This document shows positions 45,362 through 51,114 of a DNA stretch of 51,114 nucleotides, one piece after another. How positions within the stretch are numbered: position 1 is the stretch's first letter; the number at the start of each line of letters is the position of its first letter. The position numbers and the translations under genes are program-made. The stretch is from Streptomyces sp. AcH 505 (GTDB lineage: Bacteria > Actinomycetota > Actinomycetes > Streptomycetales > Streptomycetaceae), in the NCBI RefSeq assembly GCF_000818175.1, contig NZ_JTIY01000001.1, positions 5,239,006-5,290,119 of the forward strand. Direction: 5' to 3'. Under the pieces are notes generated by a model, which had not been told where the DNA came from, searched no databases, and saw only the letters and a list, made by a program, of their open reading frames with translations.

Positions 45362-46255
45362 ATGAACCTGAACGGGCACGGACTGACGACAGCGCGCGCG
45401 GCAGTGGTCGGACTCCTGCATCCGGGCAGCATGGGCGCAGCCTTCGGCGCGCAGCTCCGCTCCCGGGGCACCACCGTGCTGTGGTGTCCCGACGGCCGGA
45501 GCGCCGCCACACGGCGGCGGGCCGAACAGGCGGGTCTCGAACCGGAGTCACTCACCGGCCTGCTCGCCCGTGCGCACCTGGTCATCTCGCTCTGCCCGCC
45601 CGCTGCGGCCGAGGACGTGGCGGCCCAAGTGGCTGCCCACGCCCCGGCCGACGGTCCAGGCCCGGCGGTGTACGTCGAGGCGAACGCCGTCGCCCCGCAC
45701 CGGATGCGGCACATCGCGGGACTGCTGCCCGGCATGGCCGTCGTCGACGGGGCGGTGGTCGGATCCCCGCCCGTCGGCGGCAAGACGCCCTCGCTGTACC
45801 TCGCGGGGCCGGCCGCGGCCGTCGCGCGCACCGAAGCGATCTTCGAGCGGACCGATGTCGTCACCCGGCCCCTCGGCGAGGACATCGGCAAGGCATCGGC
45901 GCTCAAACTCGCCTACTCCAGCTACCAGAAGGTCTCCCGGGTCCTCGCCGCCGTCGCCTACGGCGCCGCCGATGCCCACGGGGTCGCCGACGAACTGATG
46001 GAGATCGCGGGCAGCCGACCCGGCAGCTACCTCACCGAGACGTCGTACATCCCCAAGACGGCTGCCCGCGCCTGGCGTTGGGGGCCCGAGTTGGAGGACG
46101 CAGCCGTGCTGCTGGCTGACGCGGGGCTGCCCCCGCAGATCGTCGCCGCCGCTGCCACCGTGCTGGTGGGCTGGAATCCGGAGAAGGACACGGGGCTCAC
46201 CGTAGAAGCGGCACTGGCCGAGCTGCGCCTCCAGGCCCGCCCCGAGCACGGTTGA
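45362..46255 (+). CDS. NAD(P)-binding 6-phosphogluconate-dehydrogenase-like protein (DUF1932)
   Basis: 297 residues. Rossmann motif VVGLLHPGSMG (15-25), a LVISLCPP strand, and in the second half GKASALKLAYSSYQKVSR, the catalytic-Lys region of the DUF1932 branch of beta-hydroxyacid dehydrogenases. Substrate unknown. The ATG at 45362 stands 11 bp behind the acnA terminator and has no clear ribosome site, so the message may be leaderless or start elsewhere. Convergent with the beta-solenoid channel-like gene. Confidence 0.9.
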   Translation: MNLNGHGLTTARAAVVGLLHPGSMGAAFGAQLRSRGTTVLWCPDGRSAATRRRAEQAGLEPESLTGLLARAHLVISLCPPAAAEDVAAQVAAHAPADGPGPAVYVEANAVAPHRMRHIAGLLPGMAVVDGAVVGSPPVGGKTPSLYLAGPAAAVARTEAIFERTDVVTRPLGEDIGKASALKLAYSSYQKVSRVLAAVAYGAADAHGVADELMEIAGSRPGSYLTETSYIPKTAARAWRWGPELEDAAVLLADAGLPPQIVAAAATVLVGWNPEKDTGLTVEAALAELRLQARPEHG

Positions 46256-46264
46256 CCGTCGACA

Positions 46265-46316
46265 GGGGCTTAAGGCGCCCCGGAGGTGAACCGAGCCCCA
46301 AAAAAGAGGGGGGCTC
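46265..46316. terminator. Paired hairpins between convergent genes
   Basis: GGGGC (46265) with GCCCC (46277-46281), and GAGCCCC (46293-46299) with GGGGCTC (46310-46316) around an A-rich loop. The second one, close to the channel-like gene's stop, may serve both directions. Confidence 0.65.
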
Positions 46317-46318
46317 CG

Positions 46319-47794
46319 TCAGCGTACGAGCTTGCGGATCATGATGCCCACCGTCAGCGTCGTGAAGAGCAGACCTCCGGCGGCGAAGAGGACCGACAAA
46401 GCCGTCCAGGCGTACGTCTTCAGCTCCGAAGGAGCGCCCGTACCGACGTTCAGCCACAGCGCGCTGGACAGGATCAGCGCACGTGAGGCTCCGAGGGGGC
46501 TCAGCAACTGACCTACGCCGGGGCCTCGTACGGCGCCCGAGGCGTGCATCGCGGCTGCCGTGGCGAGTACGGCCGCCACGAGGGTGCGGGCGGGGTTGCG
46601 CGCCCGTACGCCCCAGCCGAGGACACCGCCGAGCAGGCCCCTGGTCAACAGCCGGCGCAGCAGCGGTCCGTGCAGGGACTCCCGCTGGCGGGCGAAGTAG
46701 TAGAGCTGGTCCTCTTCGGCGTTCCGCCGGCGCAGGGCCAGGGTGGATCTGACGGCTTCGAGGGCGCCGGGTCCCGGCCCGGTGAAGACGCGGTTCAGGA
46801 AGCCGGTGACCTGAGCGGTGTTACGGAACACCGCGTCCCCGAGGTCCACTTCACGCACGGTGCTGTTGTCGCTGAGGTGGTAACGGGCGGGGCCGCCCGG
46901 CAGAGCGAGTGTGTCTGTGACGGCGGTGTTGTCGAGCCGTACCAGCACCGGCAGTCCCTCGTCGGAGGCGGCCGTCAGCCGGCCGATCGTCGACGACCGG
47001 AAGACCATCTCCGCCGCGTCGCCGGGTACGGTGCCCGCCTGGCGCAGCCCGCGTATCTCGACGGTGCCCTTCACGTCGCTGTCGGACACTGTGCTCGCCG
47101 CGTCGTCCACCACCACCATGCCGTTGACGCGGAGCCCTTCGCGGCACCGTATGCCCGTCCCGGCGAGCGGTGTTTCGAGCCGTACCCGGCGCAGGATCAG
47201 GACGTCCGCGTCGATCTCTTCCAGGGACAGCGTGTTGAGCCAGAGGTCGTCGAAGGTGATTTCCTCCGTCACATGCAGATTCTCCAGCACCACGTCCGGT
47301 CGCCGGCGCCGGCGACCCGCCGACGCCTGACTGCGGACGGTCAGGGACGCAGTGCGTAATCGTTTGAGGTGCACGGCGCCGCGTATGCCGGAGATCTGCA
47401 CCGAGTCGGCCACCCGGACTCCCTCCAGCCGTGTCGCGGCACACGAGTGGATGTCGAGGGTCTGGACCGTCGACTCGTTCACCGCCAGCTCGCAGTTGAG
47501 CGGGGTGTTACGGATGGTGAGCCGGCCGATGCGTGAGTTGGTGACGAGCAACGCCTCCGCGGTGCAGTGGTCGATCACCAACTCATCGATCACGCAGGAG
47601 CGGACGGCGATGATCCCGTCCACGTCCACCTGCAGAAGCGCGAGCCGGCCGGCGGACAGCGAGTCCAACCGCAGCGGTTCGTCGATCTCACGCCGCCGGA
47701 CGGTGAGGTCACGCCCACCGCCCGGTCCCGCCTCCAGCCCCGCCGTGCGGGCCAGTGATTCGAGTGTGCTGATCGTGCCCACATCGGCCCCCAT
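46319..47794 (-). CDS. Beta-solenoid protein with C-terminal two-helix K+-channel-like pore
   Basis: 491 residues. The first about 345 residues are a run of short strand-turn repeats (DELVIDHCTAEALLVTNSRI, GRLTIRNTPLNCELAVNEST and so on), a right-handed beta-solenoid or degenerate pentapeptide fold. After an ALRRRNAEEDQLYYFARQRE linker come two membrane helices (about 404-421 and 460-486) around SSALWLNVGTGAPSE (443-457), in the place of the TVGYG selectivity filter of Ion_trans_2 channels but degenerate (NVGTG). Known pentapeptide-channel proteins share this layout. No signal peptide. Last gene of a three-gene unit, 56 bp after the kinase-like gene. Channel activity is inference. Confidence 0.85.
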   Translation of the reverse strand: MGADVGTISTLESLARTAGLEAGPGGGRDLTVRRREIDEPLRLDSLSAGRLALLQVDVDGIIAVRSCVIDELVIDHCTAEALLVTNSRIGRLTIRNTPLNCELAVNESTVQTLDIHSCAATRLEGVRVADSVQISGIRGAVHLKRLRTASLTVRSQASAGRRRRRPDVVLENLHVTEEITFDDLWLNTLSLEEIDADVLILRRVRLETPLAGTGIRCREGLRVNGMVVVDDAASTVSDSDVKGTVEIRGLRQAGTVPGDAAEMVFRSSTIGRLTAASDEGLPVLVRLDNTAVTDTLALPGGPARYHLSDNSTVREVDLGDAVFRNTAQVTGFLNRVFTGPGPGALEAVRSTLALRRRNAEEDQLYYFARQRESLHGPLLRRLLTRGLLGGVLGWGVRARNPARTLVAAVLATAAAMHASGAVRGPGVGQLLSPLGASRALILSSALWLNVGTGAPSELKTYAWTALSVLFAAGGLLFTTLTVGIMIRKLVR

Positions 47795-47850
47795 GACGAC
47801 GACTCACACTTGGTGACGGTGCACACTGCCTGTCGGCAGCACTCGCTGTG

Positions 47851-48498
47851 TCAGTGCGATGTGAGCTGGGCCAGTTCGGCGATCTTCGGGGACAGCTCGG
47901 ACCAGGGCGGAGCGGTTTTCCAGTCCCACTTCTCGTACCGCTCCGCTACTTTCCGTGCGGCCTTGTCGGCGTTGTCACTGTCGGTTCGCACCACCTGGTG
48001 GAAAATCGCCTCGTCCGCCGGTACGGCGGCCAGATCGGCCAGCGCCGCGTCCCAGGCGGCGAGCCGCGCTTCGGTGTCAGGGTCACCTCGGTCCGCCGAG
48101 CGCTGGGCACAGACAGCGCGGGGCACCCACAGGAGCACAGAGAGCCAGGGCCGGTCCACGGCTTCGCGGAAGGCGCGTAGGTGGTCCACACTGCCGAGAT
48201 GCACCACCGGTACCAGCTTGTCCCGGCGCATCCGCGACAGGTCGGCGCTGTCTACGGCGTAGGTGTTGCCGTACCGGTGTGTCTCCAGGACGATACGGCC
48301 CATGCGGCGCAGTGCGGCGAGTTCGGCGGCACTGGTCGCGCGGTAGCCGGAGGTGCGGCCGGACCCCACCTTGAGTTTGGTCAACTGGGTGTAGCGAGGG
48401 TCATGTTCGGACAGGGCGGCGCTGACGGTGTCCTTGCCTGCGGTCGGTGGTCCGAGCAGGATCACACCACCAGGATCGGGAACGGCGCGGGTGTTCAC
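47851..48498 (-). CDS. P-loop kinase-like protein (guanylate-kinase-like)
   Basis: 215 residues from the GTG at 48498, which overlaps the upstream stop (GTGA). Walker A GPPTAGKDT (16-24), then KLKVGSGRTSGYRATS and VLETHRYGNTYAVD, which recall guanylate kinase substrate segments. Soluble. Translationally coupled to the P-loop gene upstream and followed by the channel-like gene. Substrate unknown. Confidence 0.85.
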   Translation of the reverse strand: MNTRAVPDPGGVILLGPPTAGKDTVSAALSEHDPRYTQLTKLKVGSGRTSGYRATSAAELAALRRMGRIVLETHRYGNTYAVDSADLSRMRRDKLVPVVHLGSVDHLRAFREAVDRPWLSVLLWVPRAVCAQRSADRGDPDTEARLAAWDAALADLAAVPADEAIFHQVVRTDSDNADKAARKVAERYEKWDWKTAPPWSELSPKIAELAQLTSH

Positions 48499-49127
48499 AC
48501 GCGGCTCCCCACGTACCGGTCGTACCGGGCGGAGAGGCCCATGGCCACCGCCTCCACCTGCTCGGCGAGCGGTGTCCCGGCGGTCAGCCGGTTGTCGATC
48601 CGATGGAAGTCCCCGACCGGAACACGGTCGACGGCCGTCGTGGCGAGGTAGCGCCCCCAGTTGGCGAGTTTCCAGGTGTCCCGTCCGGCATTGCGCGCCG
48701 TGAGACGCTCGCGCATCGACGGGGCATCGCTCTCCACCCAAAGTAATTCGAATCCGGCGCCCAGACGGGCGCAGCGCCTTCGGATGCGCGTGTCCCACTG
48801 CGGGTCGTCGACCTCTTTGATGAACGGGGCGACCGCGATCACCGGGACGCCGCATTCGACGTTCTCCCAGCACGATTTCAGCAGACAGTCGTATTCCACC
48901 GGGCGCACCCGGTCGGCGTAGAGGGCGGTCTGCCGGTCGTCCGGATCGCCGCCCAGCGCGCTCAGCAGGGACTCCGTCAGAGGCCGGGTCATGGTGTCCT
49001 TGTCGAGCAAAGTCCAGCCGGTGGCCTGGGCGAGTAACTTCCCCGCCTCCGACTTCCCGGACCCGGCATACCCGGCGACCGCGACGAGCGGGACGGGGTG
49101 CGAGGACGGTACGGGATCGATGGTCAA
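48495..49127 (-). CDS. AAA / dephospho-CoA-kinase-like P-loop protein
   Basis: 210 residues from a TTG at 49127 with GGGGG upstream; in-frame GTG 49175 and ATG 49205 give longer versions with atypical sequence (IWWNRKQ). Walker A GYAGSGKS (19-26), LLDKDTMTRPL, a VIAVAPFIKEVDDPQWDTRI strand and a LLWVESDAPSMRERL lid-type segment. Small-molecule or nucleotide kinase fold (AAA_33 type). First gene of the kinase-kinase-channel unit; its stop overlaps the next start. Confidence 0.8.
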   Translation of the reverse strand: MTIDPVPSSHPVPLVAVAGYAGSGKSEAGKLLAQATGWTLLDKDTMTRPLTESLLSALGGDPDDRQTALYADRVRPVEYDCLLKSCWENVECGVPVIAVAPFIKEVDDPQWDTRIRRRCARLGAGFELLWVESDAPSMRERLTARNAGRDTWKLANWGRYLATTAVDRVPVGDFHRIDNRLTAGTPLAEQVEAVAMGLSARYDRYVGSRV

Positions 49128-49316
49128 CGAAGGCCCCCGTTGTTTTCTGTTCCACCAAATGAGAGAAGAGACCACGATCTCAGGAACCTGATGGGGGGTC
49201 AACATGACTTTAGGCCGCATGAGTTCGCACATTTGAGATGCGTGCGACCGCCTGTGCGAACGCTGTCCGGCTGCCCCCTTCCGCCTCCTCCGCACTCCGC
49301 AAGGCACACTGTGACC

Positions 49317-50696
49317 ATGGTGTATACGCAGGATGGGGCGGGCGGGGCAGGCGTGCTGGCGGGGCTGGGTGCGGTGTGTGCTGGTGTGTTGGGGGAGCAC
49401 GGGTGTCCTTCCGTGTCCGTCGCCGTTGCCGAGCGTGGGGAAGTGGTGCTTGCCGAGGCTTACGGGTTCGCCGATGTGGCTGCCCGGCGGGTCGCCTCGC
49501 CGCAGACCGCTTACGCGCTGGCGTCCATCAGTAAGCCGTTCACGGCGACGGCGGTGTGTGTCGCCGTCGACGAGGGGCTGATCGGTCTCGACGAGCCCGT
49601 GCCCGTGCCCGTGGCGGGCGATTCGCCGTGGGGTGAGCCGACGGTGCGTCAGTTGCTGCGGCATCGGGGCGGGTTCGGGATGCACTACGACTTTCACTAC
49701 GGCGCCGACGAGCCCGCCGTCGATGCGGAGCGCTACGCTCGGCTCCGGCGTGCGCCGGGGTCCGGCTACGAGTACGCCAACCTCGGATTCCGGGCGCTGG
49801 GGCGGTTGTTGGAGAAGGCCGGGGGGCAGCCGCTCGGCTCGTTCGTGCGGGAGCGGGTCTTCGGGCCGCTCGGGTTGCGCAACTGCCTGCTGGCATCCGC
49901 CTATCCGGGGCCCGCGCCGTCGGCGGTGCGGTACACGGTCGACGGCCGTCCGTATCCCCGTGTCATGGGCACCAGCCACCCCGGAGCCACCCTCGGCTGG
50001 GCGCCCGCGCCGGAACTCGCGCTCTTCGGCCAGTCGTACGCGCGGCTGCTGAAGCCCGCGACGGTCGCGGCCATGCGGGACGGGGTCCCGATCAACGCGC
50101 ATCTCGGGTACGGGCTCGGCTGGTGTGTGTCGTACGGGGGCGGGCCGTTGATGATCAGCCACGGCGGCGGTATGGGCGGGGTGGCGGCGATGCTGGTCAC
50201 GGTGCCCGACCGGGAGCTGTCGGTCGCCGTGCTGACCAACAGCACGAACAAGGCGGCCCGCGACGCGGTCGTCCAGTACGTGATGAGCGCGCTCGTACCG
50301 GACTACCGGCCCGAGCTGATCTCGCCGCTGACCCAGGACGCGGCGCGCCCCGCCGAACTGCCGCCCGGTGTGTGGAGCGGCCGGATCGTGGCGCCAGAGC
50401 GGGACATCCCCACGGAGGTGCGCGTACTGCCGGACGGCGGCGTCGAGGTGAGCGTGGACGGCGAGCGGGTCACCGGACCCGCCGACGCGTCGGCCGAGTG
50501 GGACCTGCGGGCGGACCTCCCGCTCCAACTGCCCACCGCCGACGCCAGGCTGGGCGGTCCCCGGCTGGGGCTCGCGCTACGGCTCGACGGCGCGGGGCGC
50601 GAGCTGACGGGCGTCGCGTACGCGTACAAGAACGGCGACGCCGAGGGGCTGATGGGCAACTTCCTCTCGCACTCCTGCGAACTGACGCGCCGCTGA
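49317..50696 (+). CDS. Serine hydrolase, beta-lactamase / AmpC-like esterase family
   Basis: 459 residues from the ATG at 49317 (in-frame GTG 49311 also possible). Catalytic SxxK as ASISKPFTA, Tyr-x-Asn as YEYANLG, and HxG as SHGGGMGG, all in the right order. No signal peptide, so a cytoplasmic esterase or peptidase is more likely than a secreted beta-lactamase. The last about 110 residues form an additional beta domain (GVWSGRIVAPERDIPTEVRV). Divergent from the P-loop gene; 3' side ends in a hairpin that includes the next gene's ribosome site. Confidence 0.93.
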   Translation: MVYTQDGAGGAGVLAGLGAVCAGVLGEHGCPSVSVAVAERGEVVLAEAYGFADVAARRVASPQTAYALASISKPFTATAVCVAVDEGLIGLDEPVPVPVAGDSPWGEPTVRQLLRHRGGFGMHYDFHYGADEPAVDAERYARLRRAPGSGYEYANLGFRALGRLLEKAGGQPLGSFVRERVFGPLGLRNCLLASAYPGPAPSAVRYTVDGRPYPRVMGTSHPGATLGWAPAPELALFGQSYARLLKPATVAAMRDGVPINAHLGYGLGWCVSYGGGPLMISHGGGMGGVAAMLVTVPDRELSVAVLTNSTNKAARDAVVQYVMSALVPDYRPELISPLTQDAARPAELPPGVWSGRIVAPERDIPTEVRVLPDGGVEVSVDGERVTGPADASAEWDLRADLPLQLPTADARLGGPRLGLALRLDGAGRELTGVAYAYKNGDAEGLMGNFLSHSCELTRR

Positions 50697-50704
50697 AACC
50701 AGAA

Positions 50705-50756
50705 CGGCACTCCCCGCGTCCGATGCACGGACGGAACGTCGGGCGGGGGAGTGCCG
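50705..50756 (+). terminator. Inverted repeat after the serine hydrolase gene, covering the next ribosome site
   Basis: CGGCACTCCCC (50705-50715) is perfectly complementary to GGGGAGTGCCG (50746-50756). The right arm holds the GGGGGAG ribosome site and the first base of the GTG start of the following lipoprotein gene, so it may hide that start in readthrough messages. Confidence 0.7.
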
Positions 50757-51114
50757 TGGGGCGTCAACAGTGGTCGCGGGCAGGCGCGTTACTGATCGCC
50801 GTCGTGCTGCTCCTGGCGGTCTGCGGCTGCGGTGCCGACGCACAGGGTGACCGGGCGGAGCCGGCCGGCCGGCCCTACCGGCCCGTCGAGGTGCACACCC
50901 TGACCCCCGGCTTCGCACACGCCGCCCCACTGCCGCTGCTGTCCGCCGACAGGGCCGCAGGACTGACCGGACTGCCCTGGGCATCGGTCGACCACCGCAC
51001 CGCCCCCGACGGCACCCTGCGGCTGACGGCCGACACCGGTGGCTGCGTCCGGCTCGTGGGGGCCCGTGCCGTGCGCGAGGGCGCCGCCGCCCGGCTGGCG
51101 CTGCTCGTACGGCC
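50756..51114 (+). CDS. Putative lipoprotein, N-terminal part; continues beyond window
   Basis: About 119 residues visible. Start taken as GTG 50756 just after GGGGGAG; ATG 50723 is in frame and possible. Signal peptide SRAGALLIAVVLLLAVCGC with a lipobox ending VCGC, then a Pro/Gly-rich outer segment. Residue 12 is coded by TTA (50789-50791), a rare codon in Streptomyces that makes translation depend on the bldA tRNA and so on development. No domain recognised in the visible part. Confidence 0.8.
   Translation, partial: MGRQQWSRAGALLIAVVLLLAVCGCGADAQGDRAEPAGRPYRPVEVHTLTPGFAHAAPLPLLSADRAAGLTGLPWASVDHRTAPDGTLRLTADTGGCVRLVGARAVREGAAARLALLVR

Overview
The window is high-GC actinobacterial DNA, almost certainly from a Streptomyces. 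The grounds are GC-rich codons throughout, GTG and TTG starts with GGAG-type ribosome sites, a modular type I PKS, a DasR-type chitinase operator, a DmdR/IdeR-type iron box before aconitase, a TTA (bldA-type) codon in one lipoprotein gene, and many one-gene regulators. No rRNA, tRNA, CRISPR array, transposase or phage gene was seen.

Region 1 (1-17.3 kb) looks like one edge of a polyketide gene cluster. The first PKS protein runs on the minus strand off the left end: loading module KSQ-AT-ACP, module 1 KS-AT-(dead DH)-KR-ACP, then the KS of module 2. Both ATs look malonyl-specific, so an acetyl starter and a retained beta-hydroxyl after the first extension are predicted. Next to it lie a cytoplasmic FG-GAP repeat protein, an orphan sensor kinase, a TrmB/LuxR hybrid regulator, a carotenoid-cleavage-type oxygenase, a TIGR00027-type methyltransferase and an aldehyde dehydrogenase. 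A shared C/G-run element lies upstream of the FG-GAP gene and the methyltransferase gene and may be a cluster regulator site.

Region 2 (17.3-27.2 kb): a DesK/DesR-like two-component pair diverges from an ABC-2 exporter. The exporter permease is fused in frame to an ADP-ribosylglycohydrolase-family domain. Overlapping or close genes follow for a nucleoside hydrolase, a sugar-type ABC importer (lipoprotein plus two permeases) and a ribokinase-like kinase. Together they look like uptake, glycosidic cleavage and phosphorylation of a ribosyl compound.

Region 3 (27.3-33 kb): an Old Yellow Enzyme homologue with an altered active-site motif and a SnoaL-like protein; a GDXG-type esterase divergent from a TetR regulator over a GTGCAT repeat array; an XRE-MurA fusion protein with a perfect palindrome at its promoter; and a small DUF4236 protein.

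Region 4 (33-38.2 kb): a long palindrome, a two-gene operon (P-loop-like protein lacking the Walker lysine, then a membrane-anchored type 1 periplasmic-binding-fold protein), and a secreted GH18 chitinase with a DasR-like operator.

Region 5 (38.2-51.1 kb): small redox and regulatory genes, an MFS exporter, a TetR/NTF2-like pair, aconitase with an iron box, a DUF1932-like dehydrogenase, a three-gene unit of two P-loop kinase-like proteins and a beta-solenoid protein with a K+-channel-like pore, a serine hydrolase, and the start of a lipoprotein gene. The least explained units are the permease-glycohydrolase fusion, the lysine-less P-loop/sensor pair, and the kinase-kinase-channel unit.
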